This document shows positions 16,193 through 25,484 of a DNA stretch of 64,000 nucleotides, piece after piece; the stretch's first letter is position 1, and each line of letters opens with the position of its first letter. The notes under the pieces are model-generated. The model saw only the letters and a list, made by a program, of their open reading frames with translations. It was not told the DNA's origin and did no database searches. The stretch spans positions 62,001-126,000 of the forward strand of contig NZ_JAANOP010000002.1 of NCBI RefSeq assembly GCF_011250515.1. Direction: 5' to 3'. The position numbers and the translations under genes are program-made. Source of the stretch: Aquirufa ecclesiirivi. GTDB lineage: Bacteria; Bacteroidota; Bacteroidia; Cytophagales; Spirosomataceae.

Positions 16193-18772
16193 ATGAAATC
16201 TATAAAACTACTTTTCACTTTATCTCTTTTTGCATCGTCTTTACAGGCTCAACAAATTCATGGTACAATTCGAAACAAACAAGGCGAGCTAATGCCATTT
16301 GCCACTGTTTGGGTTTCGAATCAGAATAAAGGAACCACAGCCAATGAAGATGGAAAATATTCGATTAAAACGGGTGTCGGCAAACACAATCTAGTCTTTC
16401 GTTTTTTGGGACATAGTCCCAAAACATATACGGTTGAATTGGAATCGGCTAGCTCCGATAAGTTATTGGATGTGGTTTTGGAAGAACAATCAGTGAACCT
16501 AGCAGAGGTCAATGTAGGAGGATTAAAAGAAGACCCAGCTATTGGTATTATGCGTCGAATGATTGCTATGGCCCCATTTCACTTAAAAGAATTGGATTCT
16601 TATGAAGCAAAGGCTTACGTGAAAGGTTCAGGAAAAGTGACCGAGGTGAGTTCATTGGTGAAAATGTTGGGAGGGAAAAAGATAGAAAAAGAAATGGGAA
16701 TAAAGGTGGGAAGTACCTATTTATTAGAAGGTATTAACCAAGTTACTTATCAGAAACCGAACAGATTGCAAGAAAAGGTTATTTCTAACCGAAACAATTT
16801 GCCTCCTGCTTTAAATCAAGGTCTGAATTTACGAGTAACCCAAACCAATTTTTATCGTCCCAAAGTATGGGGAAGTTTATGGTCTCCATTGGGTCCCCAA
16901 GCTTTTCAATTATATAAATTTGCCTATTTGGGTGGTTTTACACAAGATGGTATGACTATCAGTAAGATTCAAGTACAGCCGAAAGCCAGTTATGACGATT
17001 TATTTGAAGGGACGTTACAAGTCGTAGAAGACACTTGGAGTATCTATTCATTTCAATTGAGATTTAAGGATTCCAATGGTTCATATGGATTTACGCAACA
17101 GAACGCGTTGTTTCAAGGAGTTTGGATGCCTATTCAATATGATTCACATGTGAATTTTGATGCCTTCGGGATTAAGGCCAATTTTAGGTATATCACTCAA
17201 ATTAAGCAATATCATATCAAAGTAAATCCTGCATTTGTGGTGAAACCTGCGCTCATAGAAGAGCGCTTGAATAAAGAATTGGCAAAAGAGATCAATAAAG
17301 AAAAAGTAAAAGATCCTAAAAATGCATTGGGTAAGGAGTTGACTAGAAAGAAATTAAAAGAGGTATTGAAGAAAGTAGACAAATTGGAGAAAAAAGAAAA
17401 TTTGGCTAAAATGGATGGTTTGACCTCGGATTATACATTTGAGGTGGATTCCATGTCGAGAAATAAATCGGAAAGTTTTTGGGAGGAAGAGCGCCAGGTT
17501 CCTTTAACCGAGTCAGAGAAAGTGGGTTATAAAGAAGCGGATAGTTTATGGATAGCAGGTGCAGATAAACGAAGAAAGGACTCGATCAATGCTTTACCTA
17601 AATTTCAATTTGGACAATTATTTACGGGTAAATTTTACAATTATGAAAAGAATTCCATTGGTAAGAGTTTCAATTTAAATGGTTTTGGCGCAGGATTTAA
17701 TGCCGTGGATGGCTTATATCTCGACCGAAGTTTAACTTATCGAAATCGATTTGGGAGAAATAATTATTTGGCCTTAGGTGGAAATATTCGATATGCATTT
17801 GCTCGTCATTTCTGGAACGGGGATGTTTTTCTAGAGCGTAATTTCGATGAAAATAGACAGTACTTTAAAGCGGAAGCAGGAAGTAATGTTTTTCAAATGA
17901 ATCGGAGTAATCCAATTTCATCCTTTTTGAATAGCTTGTATGCATTGATATTATCAGAAAATTATGTCAAACTATTCCAAAAGAATTATGTGAATTTCAA
18001 TTATCAATACCAGTTCACACCTAGCCTGCGCTTTTTATCCATGATGGAGTATCGAAATAGAGAAATTTTATCTAATTCTGTTAACCATGGATTATTGAAT
18101 CAGGATAAGCACTTTGAAGCCAATATGCCAGTTAATGAGGCTTGGGGAAATCAAATTCCCAAGAGAGGAAATCAGTTAGCAGGTTCCATAGGATTTCGTT
18201 GGCAACCCAAAGCTTCTTGGAATCGATATAACGGTGTAAGAAGAATAAATAATGGTGAAGGACCTACATTTACTCTTATTTATGCAGTTGGAACGGGCGA
18301 TGATCAATTTCAACGTATTAATTTGGAGTATAGTCAATTTGTCAATTTAGCTCGTTTGGGTACCTTGAATTTACAAATGACCTATGTGAACTACTTCCAA
18401 AGGGCGACTAATTTCTTGGATTATACGCATTTTAATGGCAATCAGACTAATTTTATCAGCGCCAATGAGCAGTCGTTTCGAGCATTACCCTATTATGCAT
18501 TTAGTACCACAGATAACCATTTAAAAATGCATGCGAAATGGGAACCCAGAAAATTGTTGTTTAGTCAATGGAATTTGTTGACACAATATGGTATCCGTGA
18601 GTATGTGGTATATAACCGACTTCAGATGTTGCAAGGAGCCAATCAAAGTGCTTATCAAGAGTTAGTTTATGGTGTTTCGGGTATTGGTAAATTTCTAGGT
18701 GTGGAACTAGCATATCCCGTAGGTAATTGGGTTCCTGAGCGTTTTAAGCTATTGCTTAGATTTCCTTTTTAG
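16193..18772 (+). CDS. DUF5686 outer-membrane protein with carboxypeptidase-regulatory-like domain
   Basis: 859 residues. Signal peptide MKSIKLLFTLSLFASSLQAQ, then a CarboxypepD_reg-like beta-sandwich (about 22-98; HGTIRNKQGELMPFATVWV, GTTANEDGKYSI), then the DUF5686 region from about residue 110. A Lys/Glu-rich charged stretch at about 355-400 probably forms a helix. The C-terminal half has barrel-like alternation and ends in LLLRFPF. TonB-dependent transporters share the N-terminal domain, but no plug is seen here. The function of DUF5686 proteins is not established; an outer-membrane location is inferred. A paralogue without the N-terminal domain lies at 25485. Confidence 0.8.
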   Translation: MKSIKLLFTLSLFASSLQAQQIHGTIRNKQGELMPFATVWVSNQNKGTTANEDGKYSIKTGVGKHNLVFRFLGHSPKTYTVELESASSDKLLDVVLEEQSVNLAEVNVGGLKEDPAIGIMRRMIAMAPFHLKELDSYEAKAYVKGSGKVTEVSSLVKMLGGKKIEKEMGIKVGSTYLLEGINQVTYQKPNRLQEKVISNRNNLPPALNQGLNLRVTQTNFYRPKVWGSLWSPLGPQAFQLYKFAYLGGFTQDGMTISKIQVQPKASYDDLFEGTLQVVEDTWSIYSFQLRFKDSNGSYGFTQQNALFQGVWMPIQYDSHVNFDAFGIKANFRYITQIKQYHIKVNPAFVVKPALIEERLNKELAKEINKEKVKDPKNALGKELTRKKLKEVLKKVDKLEKKENLAKMDGLTSDYTFEVDSMSRNKSESFWEEERQVPLTESEKVGYKEADSLWIAGADKRRKDSINALPKFQFGQLFTGKFYNYEKNSIGKSFNLNGFGAGFNAVDGLYLDRSLTYRNRFGRNNYLALGGNIRYAFARHFWNGDVFLERNFDENRQYFKAEAGSNVFQMNRSNPISSFLNSLYALILSENYVKLFQKNYVNFNYQYQFTPSLRFLSMMEYRNREILSNSVNHGLLNQDKHFEANMPVNEAWGNQIPKRGNQLAGSIGFRWQPKASWNRYNGVRRINNGEGPTFTLIYAVGTGDDQFQRINLEYSQFVNLARLGTLNLQMTYVNYFQRATNFLDYTHFNGNQTNFISANEQSFRALPYYAFSTTDNHLKMHAKWEPRKLLFSQWNLLTQYGIREYVVYNRLQMLQGANQSAYQELVYGVSGIGKFLGVELAYPVGNWVPERFKLLLRFPF

Positions 18773-18802
18773 TTGTTTTATACGCCAAAATTCTTATTTT
18801 TG
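18773..18802 (+). promoter_or_regulatory. Promoter of the membrane pyrophosphatase (TTG-N19-TAttTTTG)
   Basis: TTG at 18773-18775 directly after the upstream stop codon, a 19-base gap, then TATTTTTG at 18795-18802. Identical in boxes and spacing to the GSII promoter. Confidence 0.72.
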
Positions 18803-18838
18803 TAACAAATTTTTTTGGAATAATCTAAAACACACTTT

Positions 18839-21007
18839 ATGGATTCAATTGTTTACTTAGTTCCTGCTTTTGGAATAGTAGGATTGTTGTACACGGCTTG
18901 GAAGTTTAGCTGGGTATCGAAGCAAGATGCTGGAAATGACACAATGAAAGAGCTTTCAGGCTATATTGCCGATGGGGCGATCGCCTTTTTGAAAGCTGAA
19001 TGGAAAATATTAGCCTATTTCGCTATTCCTACAGCGATATTATTGGCATGGTTAGGGAATCAGGAAGGACCTGGATTTCACTCTTCACCACTTATTGCGG
19101 TAGCCTTTTTAATCGGAGCTATATTTTCTGCTACGGCAGGTTATATAGGGATGATTGTAGCTACTAAAGCCAATGTTCGTACTGCAGAAGCTGCTAGAAC
19201 ATCTTTGGCAAAAGCATTGTCTGTTTCATTTACAGGAGGTTCTGTGATGGGAATGGGAGTTGCTGGATTGGCTATCTTAGGTTTAGGCGGTTTATTTATC
19301 GCTTTTTATCAGATTTTTGCACAAGGACAAGCCTTGACATCCAATGAAATGAAAACAGCTATTGAAGTATTAGCGGGTTTCTCATTAGGTGCTGAGTCAA
19401 TTGCCTTGTTCGCTCGTGTAGGTGGGGGTATTTATACAAAAGCTGCTGACGTAGGAGCCGATTTAGTAGGAAAAGTTGAAGCAGGAATCCCAGAGGATGA
19501 TGTGCGTAATCCTGCAACCATTGCGGATAACGTGGGTGATAACGTAGGTGATGTGGCTGGTATGGGAGCTGACTTGTTCGGATCTTACGTGGCAACTATA
19601 TTGGCAACCATGGTATTGGGTCAGGAAATTGAAGTTAGCGATAATTATGGTGGCTTCTCCCCTGTTTTATTACCGATGTTAATTGCAGGTGTAGGTTTAT
19701 TAGCATCTTTAGTTTCTACCTTTTTTGTTCGTATTAAAAGCGAAACAGATTCAGTTCAAAATGCGTTGAACACGGGTAATTATTTATCGATTGCCATCAC
19801 GTTTGTTACTTCTTATTTTTTAGTAACGAACATATTACCTGAAGCATTGGTATTACGTGGATTTAGTTTTACTGCTATGGATGTATTTTATTCCATTATT
19901 GTAGGTCTAATTGTAGGAACCTTAATGTCTATTATAACTGAATACTACACAGCTATGGGAAAACGTCCAGTTGACTCCATCGTTCAGAAATCAGGAACTG
20001 GTCATGCCACTAATATCATCGGTGGTTTAGCCGTAGGTATGGAGTCTACTGTGTTGCCTATTTTGGTTTTAGCAGCTGGTATTTATTTCTCTTATTTCTT
20101 TGCTGGAATTTATGGAGTATCTATTGCTGCGGCAGGTATGATGGCCACAACAGCCATGCAATTGGCCATTGATGCATTTGGACCCATTGCTGACAACGCA
20201 GGTGGTATCGCTGAAATGTCTCAATTACCGGCTGAAGTTCGTGAGCGTACCGATAATTTAGATGCAGTTGGAAATACAACAGCAGCCACAGGTAAAGGAT
20301 TTGCTATTGCTTCTGCTGCTTTGACATCATTAGCTCTTTTTGCTGCATTTGTTGGTATTTCAGGTATTACACAAATCGACATCTATAAAGCAGATGTATT
20401 AGCTGGTTTATTTGTGGGTGGAATGATTCCATTTATTTTCTCAGCATTGTGTATTTCTGCGGTTGGTAAAGCTGCCATGGAAATGGTGAATGAGGTTCGT
20501 CGTCAGTTCCGTGAGATTCCAGGTATTATGGAATACAAGGCTAAGCCAGAATATGAAAAATGTGTAGCTATCTCAACAGAAGCTTCGATTCGTCAGATGA
20601 TGTTGCCAGGTGCTATTGCGTTATCGGTACCAGTAATTGTTGGCTTTATCATGGGACCAGAGGTTTTAGGTGGTTTATTAGCTGGTGTTACGGTTTCAGG
20701 TGTGTTGATGGGTATATTCCAATCTAATGCAGGTGGAGCTTGGGACAATGCTAAGAAATCATTTGAAAAAGGGGTTTTAATTGACGGAGTTACCTACAAG
20801 AAAGGTTCTGAGCCTCACAAAGCTGCAGTGACTGGTGATACAGTAGGTGATCCTTTCAAAGATACCTCAGGACCATCAATGAATATCTTGATTAAGTTAA
20901 TGTCGATTGTTTCCTTGGTTATTGCTCCATACATTGCAAAAACAGATGGTAAAGTTTCTCATGTGGAGAAAGCCCCTATCGTCATGAAAGTGGTAGCTAA
21001 GAAATAG
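18839..21007 (+). CDS. hppA: Membrane-bound ion-pumping pyrophosphatase
   Basis: 722 residues, about 16 membrane helices; couples pyrophosphate hydrolysis to cation export. Catalytic strings are [38 protein letters not shown] and [22 protein letters not shown] has Ala482 where K+-independent enzymes have Lys, so it should be K+-dependent. The transport gate differs from the common types: the TM6 glutamate positions of Na+ pumps (DLFESY) and plant-type H+ pumps (SYAE) are Gly248 and Ala252 here, while a Glu (Glu186, GAESIALF) appears one helix earlier. As I recall this marks the Flavobacterium-type K+-dependent H+ pumps; ion choice remains inference. Strong promoter and terminator; monocistronic. 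Confidence 0.95.
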   Translation: MDSIVYLVPAFGIVGLLYTAWKFSWVSKQDAGNDTMKELSGYIADGAIAFLKAEWKILAYFAIPTAILLAWLGNQEGPGFHSSPLIAVAFLIGAIFSATAGYIGMIVATKANVRTAEAARTSLAKALSVSFTGGSVMGMGVAGLAILGLGGLFIAFYQIFAQGQALTSNEMKTAIEVLAGFSLGAESIALFARVGGGIYTKAADVGADLVGKVEAGIPEDDVRNPATIADNVGDNVGDVAGMGADLFGSYVATILATMVLGQEIEVSDNYGGFSPVLLPMLIAGVGLLASLVSTFFVRIKSETDSVQNALNTGNYLSIAITFVTSYFLVTNILPEALVLRGFSFTAMDVFYSIIVGLIVGTLMSIITEYYTAMGKRPVDSIVQKSGTGHATNIIGGLAVGMESTVLPILVLAAGIYFSYFFAGIYGVSIAAAGMMATTAMQLAIDAFGPIADNAGGIAEMSQLPAEVRERTDNLDAVGNTTAATGKGFAIASAALTSLALFAAFVGISGITQIDIYKADVLAGLFVGGMIPFIFSALCISAVGKAAMEMVNEVRRQFREIPGIMEYKAKPEYEKCVAISTEASIRQMMLPGAIALSVPVIVGFIMGPEVLGGLLAGVTVSGVLMGIFQSNAGGAWDNAKKSFEKGVLIDGVTYKKGSEPHKAAVTGDTVGDPFKDTSGPSMNILIKLMSIVSLVIAPYIAKTDGKVSHVEKAPIVMKVVAKK

Positions 21008-21026
21008 TTATAATTTTTTATTTTTT

Positions 21027-21059
21027 AAAAAGGTCAATCCGGAAGGGTTGACCTTTTTT
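21027..21059 (+). terminator. Terminator of hppA
   Basis: Fourteen-bp stem with one U-G pair, GGAA tetraloop at 21041-21044, and six T at the end. Confidence 0.88.
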
Positions 21060-21073
21060 AGTGAAAAGTGTTA

Positions 21074-21312
21074 AGAATGTAGAATGTAGAATGTAGAATG
21101 TAGAATGTACTTCCCTGATTAGAGTTGACAGGTTTCTAATAATTTTTCATTGTTAAAATAGAAAAGGCCGAAACCGACACTATTTTCTACTCACATAATT
21201 TCGAGATAATTCCAATGGAGAAAGTAGAATCCCCAAATGGATAAAATGGTCAACGTATTTCTGTCATTCACATTCGGATTCATAATTCTACATTCTACAT
21301 TCTTCATTCTTC
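21074..21312. repeat. Heptanucleotide-repeat inverted element A
   Basis: Five tandem AGAATGT heptamers (21074-21108) are mirrored by four heptamers of the opposite strand (ATTCTAC, ATTCTAC, ATTCTTC, ATTCTTC; 21285-21312). The arms can pair over about 28 bases with one mismatch and flank a 176-base unique interior with no open frame. The element lies between the convergent hppA and rplY terminators and makes up most of a 390-base gap. A second element with the same architecture is at 61573-61680. Confidence 0.75.
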
Positions 21313-21338
21313 TTTTTTTATTCAATTCCTTAATAACC

Positions 21339-21368
21339 AAAAAAGCCCTCCAAATGGAAGGCTTTTTT
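21339..21368 (-). terminator. Terminator of rplY
   Basis: Fourteen-base arms, with a G-U pair on the minus strand where the plus strand would have a mismatch; A run on the plus side gives U on the minus transcript. Confidence 0.8.
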
Positions 21369-21397
21369 GAATCTCTATCAGAAAGATATTCCTAGAA

Positions 21398-21964
21398 TTA
21401 AGCTGTTAATTTACCTCTTAATGCTCTTGGGATATCGATCGTTGCAACTGGATTGGACATTGGATTCAAGATCTCACATCCTTTCACATCCAATTTATTT
21501 ACTTTAACTGTTTGTCCTAGATCTAATCCAGAAATATCAGCAGTAACAAAATCAGGAATATTTTCAGCTAATCCCTTTAATGTCACTTTACGTAACTTTT
21601 GGATCATTTTACCCCCTTTAATAACACCAGGAGAGTTACCAATAATTTTGATAGGTACATCAATCTTGATAGGCTTGTTATCTACAATTTCTAAAAAGTC
21701 AACGTGTAATATCATTTCATTTACTGGGTGAAACTGCGCATCTTGTAAAATGGCGCGGTATTGATCACCTTCAATATTCAATGCTACTTCGTAAACATCT
21801 GCTGAGTAAAGTAAATCACGGAAAAGAATCATTGGAACAGCAAAGTGAACCTGCTCTTTTCCACCATACAATACACAAGGAGCTAAAGCTTCAGTACGCA
21901 AATCTTTCGCGCCCTTACTTCCGAGATTCGCTCTTTTAAACCCTACAATCTCTAATTTTTTCAT
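21398..21964 (-). CDS. rplY: 50S ribosomal protein L25 (CTC/TL5 form)
   Basis: 188-residue 5S-rRNA-binding protein. The N-terminal L25 domain begins MKKLEIVGFKRANLGSKGAK and has APCVLYGGKEQVHFAVP; the C-terminal TL5/CTC beta domain includes NPVATIDIPRAL near the end. Longer than E. coli L25 (94 residues), as usual for Bacteroidota. Downstream of prs with 59 bases between, a common pairing, and ended by a terminator; no pth gene follows here. Confidence 0.95.
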   Translation of the reverse strand: MKKLEIVGFKRANLGSKGAKDLRTEALAPCVLYGGKEQVHFAVPMILFRDLLYSADVYEVALNIEGDQYRAILQDAQFHPVNEMILHVDFLEIVDNKPIKIDVPIKIIGNSPGVIKGGKMIQKLRKVTLKGLAENIPDFVTADISGLDLGQTVKVNKLDVKGCEILNPMSNPVATIDIPRALRGKLTA

Positions 21965-22023
21965 GTTGTTTTTGTTAAGTTTTCAGTCTTTCGCTTGCTG
22001 CTATCCCCTGAAAACGGTTGAAA

Positions 22024-22965
22024 TTAATATTTAATAAATAATGAACTGATAGATTCGTGATCTCTGATTCTTCCGATTGCTTTGGCAAATAATTCTGAAA
22101 CGGTAAGAACTTTAATTTTGGCGCATTCTTCTTTTAAAGGTATCGTGTCAGTTACAACTAATTCCGTTAGCACGGAATTAGATATGTTTTCGTAAGCCTT
22201 ACCCGATAATACAGGGTGAGTCACAATGGCTCTCACTGATTTAGCGCCTTTGTCCATGATTAATTGAGCAGCTTTACACATGGTGCCACCGGTATCAATT
22301 AAGTCATCAACTAATACGACATTGGCACCTTCCACATCTCCGATTAATTGCATGGAAGCAATTTCATTGGCACGCTTTCTGTGTTTGTCGCAAATAACCA
22401 TGTTGGCATTGAAAAACTTGGCCATGTTTCTAGTTCTAACCACACCTCCCACATCTGGAGAAGCAAAAGTTAAATTTTCTAGACCTAAGGATTTCAAATA
22501 TGGGATAAAAATTGCCGTTCCTTCCAAATGGTCTACAGGAAAATCCATGAAACCTTGAATTTGTCCAGCATGTAAATCAATCGTCATTAAACGATCTGCT
22601 CCAGCAGCAGTCAATAGATTCGCAATCAATTTTGCCCCAATTCCTACTCTAGGACGATCTTTACGATCTTGACGAGAGTATCCAAAATAAGGAATGACAG
22701 CAGTAACATAGTGTGCGGAAGCTCTTCGGGCTGCATCAATCATTAACAACAATTCCATCAGATTATCTGCTGAAGGGAATGTCGATTGAATGATGAATAC
22801 ATCACAACCACGAACTGACTCGTCAAAACTTGGAGACATTTCTCCATCTGAAAAGCGCAATGTAGTGGCTGCACCCAAATCTTTTCCATAGTATTTAGCA
22901 ATTTCTTTGGCCAAATAATTGGACGCTGAACCTGAAAATATTTTTACTGCATTAATCGCTGCCAT
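22024..22965 (-). CDS. prs: Ribose-phosphate pyrophosphokinase
   Basis: Makes PRPP from ribose 5-phosphate and ATP for nucleotide, histidine and tryptophan synthesis. 313 residues. Shows VRGCDVFIIQST, YFGYSRQDRKDRPR (the catalytic flexible-loop region), the metal-binding DLHAGQIQGF, and the PRPP-binding loop VVLVDDLIDTGGT. First gene of the prs-rplY unit. Normal class I enzyme. Confidence 0.97.
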   Translation of the reverse strand: MAAINAVKIFSGSASNYLAKEIAKYYGKDLGAATTLRFSDGEMSPSFDESVRGCDVFIIQSTFPSADNLMELLLMIDAARRASAHYVTAVIPYFGYSRQDRKDRPRVGIGAKLIANLLTAAGADRLMTIDLHAGQIQGFMDFPVDHLEGTAIFIPYLKSLGLENLTFASPDVGGVVRTRNMAKFFNANMVICDKHRKRANEIASMQLIGDVEGANVVLVDDLIDTGGTMCKAAQLIMDKGAKSVRAIVTHPVLSGKAYENISNSVLTELVVTDTIPLKEECAKIKVLTVSELFAKAIGRIRDHESISSLFIKY

Positions 22966-23006
22966 TTGGAAAAATTAAGGAACAATGGTTGGTTTATCTG
23001 AAATAA

Positions 23007-23032
23007 GGCGCAAAACTAGTGAATTTTGCGCC
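23007..23032 (-). terminator. Possible terminator between aconitase and prs
   Basis: Perfect 9-bp stem GGCGCAAAA/TTTTGCGCC with an 8-base loop, 18 bases after the aconitase stop. The following minus-strand bases (TTATTTC) are only moderately U-rich. Confidence 0.45.
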
Positions 23033-23049
23033 CTTTTACAATTTTATGC

Positions 23050-25314
23050 TTATTTAATCGAAGCACGAATGATATTCAAAGCTCCACCAGCTTTAAACCA
23101 TTCAATTTGCTGTGCATTATAGGTGTGGTTAACAGGGAAACTATCTGTACTTCCATCCGCATGCGTTAATTCAATAGTCAATGACTTTTCAGGAGCAAAA
23201 TCATTCAATCCAAGGATATTGATGCTATCATCTTCTTGGATTTTGTCATAATCAGCGTCATTGGCAAATGTTAAAGCTAACATTCCCTGCTTCTTCAAAT
23301 TAGTTTCGTGAATACGAGCAAATGATTTTACTAATACCGCACGAACTCCTAAGTGGCGTGGTTCCATAGCAGCATGCTCACGCGAAGAACCTTCACCGTA
23401 ATTGGTATCTCCTACTACGATGGTACCAATGCCAGCAGCTTTATAAGCACGTTGGGTATCTGGTACTGCACTATAAACACCAGTCAATTGATTTTTAACG
23501 TTATCTGTTTTTTCATTGAAGAAATTTACAGCACCGATTAACATGTTGTTGGAGATATTATCTAAGTGTCCACGGTATTTTAACCAAGGTCCAGCCATAG
23601 AAATATGGTCAGTTGTACACTTTCCTTTAGCTTTAATCAATAATTTTAAACCTTTCAAATCAGTTCCTTCCCAAGCTGAGAATGGAGCTAATAATTGAAG
23701 ACGATCCGACGTGGATGCTACTTTAACTTGAACACCTGAACCATCTTCAGCTGGTGCTTGGTATCCTGCATCTTCAACGGCAAAGCCTAATTTTGGTAAT
23801 TCGTCTCCTGTTGGAGCCTCTAATTTAACCTGTTCTCCTTTTTCGTTAGTCAATGTATCAGTTAAAGGATTGAAAGTTAAATCACCTGCAATAGCCAAAG
23901 CAGTTACAATTTCTGGTGAAGCGACGAAAGCATAAGTATTCGGGTTGCCATCTGCACGCTTAGCAAAGTTTCTATTGAAGGAGTGAACAATTGTATTTTT
24001 TTCTCCTTTTTCAGCACCTGGACGAGCCCATTGACCAATACAAGGTCCACAAGCATTTGAAAATACCGTAGCACCAATGGAATCAAATGTCGAAATAAAA
24101 CCATCTCTTTCGATCGTATAACGAACTTGCTCCGATCCTGGGGTTATGGTAAACTGCGCTTTGGTTTTTAAACCTTTGGCCGCAACTTGTTTGGCTAATG
24201 AAGCCGCACGAGCGATATCCTCATAAGAAGAGTTGGTACATGATCCAATCAAACCAACCTCTACTTTAGTAGGCCAGTTGTTTTTAATCGCTAATTCTTT
24301 CAATTTAGAAATAGGCGTAGCTAAATCTGGAGTAAATGGACCATTGACATGTGGCTCCAATGCATCCAAATCAATTTCGATTACTTGATCAAAATAAGCC
24401 TCTGGGTTTGCATAAACCTCAGAATCCGCAGTTAAATGCTCACGAATACCGTTTGCTAAAGTAGCTACATCGGCTCTTCCTGTTGACTCTAAATAACGAG
24501 CCATTGAATCATCGTAACCAAACGTAGAAGTGGTAGCACCAATTTCTGCTCCCATGTTACAAATGGTTCCTTTTCCTGTACATGACATAGATGTAGCACC
24601 TTCTCCAAAATATTCAACCACACATCCAGTACCACCTTTAACGGTTAATATTCCAGCTACTTTTAAGATGACATCTTTCGCTGAAGTCCAACCGTTTAAT
24701 TTTCCTGTTAATTTAACACCAATCAACTTAGGGAATTTCAATTCCCAAGCTAAACCAGCCATGACATCACATGCATCTGCTCCACCAACACCAATGGCTA
24801 TCATACCCAAACCGCCTGCATTCACTGTGTGTGAGTCAGTTCCGATCATCATTCCACCTGGGAAGGCATAGTTTTCTAAAACTACTTGGTGAATAATACC
24901 CGCTCCTGGTTTCCAGAAACCAATACCATATTTATCTGAAACAGATGATAAGAAATCATACACTTCTTTATTCTTGTCTACAGCTACTTTTAAGTCGGTG
25001 GTCGAAGCCACTTTAGCTTCAATTAAGTGATCACAGTGCACGGTAGAAGGAACAGCAACTTGCGGACGACCTGCTTGCATAAATTGCAACAAGGCCATTT
25101 GAGCCGTTGCATCTTGCATAGCTACACGGTCAGGTGCAAAGTCTACATAAGAACCTCCACGTGTAAATGTGGTGGAAGGAGTACCTTCCCACAAGTGACT
25201 GTAAAGAATTTTTTCCGTCAATGTAAGCGGTTTTCCTGTCAATGCACGTGCTGCGGCTATTCTAGCCGGCATGCGATCATAGACAGCTTTAATCATTTCA
25301 ATATCAAAGGCCAT
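23050..25314 (-). CDS. acn: Aconitate hydratase
   Basis: TCA-cycle enzyme interconverting citrate and isocitrate, 754 residues, of the mitochondrial-type aconitase subfamily common in Bacteroidota. The [4Fe-4S] ligands are visible: Cys in [10 protein letters not shown] and two in [10 protein letters not shown]. Substrate-binding regions include [15 protein letters not shown] and, in the swivel domain, [18 protein letters not shown]. Complete, with no signal peptide. It lies alone between a divergent DUF5686 gene and prs. Confidence 0.96.
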   Translation of the reverse strand: MAFDIEMIKAVYDRMPARIAAARALTGKPLTLTEKILYSHLWEGTPSTTFTRGGSYVDFAPDRVAMQDATAQMALLQFMQAGRPQVAVPSTVHCDHLIEAKVASTTDLKVAVDKNKEVYDFLSSVSDKYGIGFWKPGAGIIHQVVLENYAFPGGMMIGTDSHTVNAGGLGMIAIGVGGADACDVMAGLAWELKFPKLIGVKLTGKLNGWTSAKDVILKVAGILTVKGGTGCVVEYFGEGATSMSCTGKGTICNMGAEIGATTSTFGYDDSMARYLESTGRADVATLANGIREHLTADSEVYANPEAYFDQVIEIDLDALEPHVNGPFTPDLATPISKLKELAIKNNWPTKVEVGLIGSCTNSSYEDIARAASLAKQVAAKGLKTKAQFTITPGSEQVRYTIERDGFISTFDSIGATVFSNACGPCIGQWARPGAEKGEKNTIVHSFNRNFAKRADGNPNTYAFVASPEIVTALAIAGDLTFNPLTDTLTNEKGEQVKLEAPTGDELPKLGFAVEDAGYQAPAEDGSGVQVKVASTSDRLQLLAPFSAWEGTDLKGLKLLIKAKGKCTTDHISMAGPWLKYRGHLDNISNNMLIGAVNFFNEKTDNVKNQLTGVYSAVPDTQRAYKAAGIGTIVVGDTNYGEGSSREHAAMEPRHLGVRAVLVKSFARIHETNLKKQGMLALTFANDADYDKIQEDDSINILGLNDFAPEKSLTIELTHADGSTDSFPVNHTYNAQQIEWFKAGGALNIIRASIK

Positions 25315-25484
25315 GAGTCAATGTTGGTTTTAATAAATTGTTTGTAAAATTAATAGATTAGCGTCACCTTTTTGCCACTTTTTGTAAATATCATTTCCTT
25401 TGCAGCAGTTTTTTATGAATTTTACATATTAATTGACTTTTTATCGATTAATTTCTCCTTGTTAAAACCATTGTTAAGCCCAAT

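Noticed and set aside
21074-21108. CRISPR-like array
   Set aside because: Seven-base units without spacers are not a CRISPR; no cas genes are in the window.
21109-21284. A non-coding RNA or riboswitch in the interior of repeat element A
   Set aside because: No promoter box and no strong stem within the interior; only the arms are structured.
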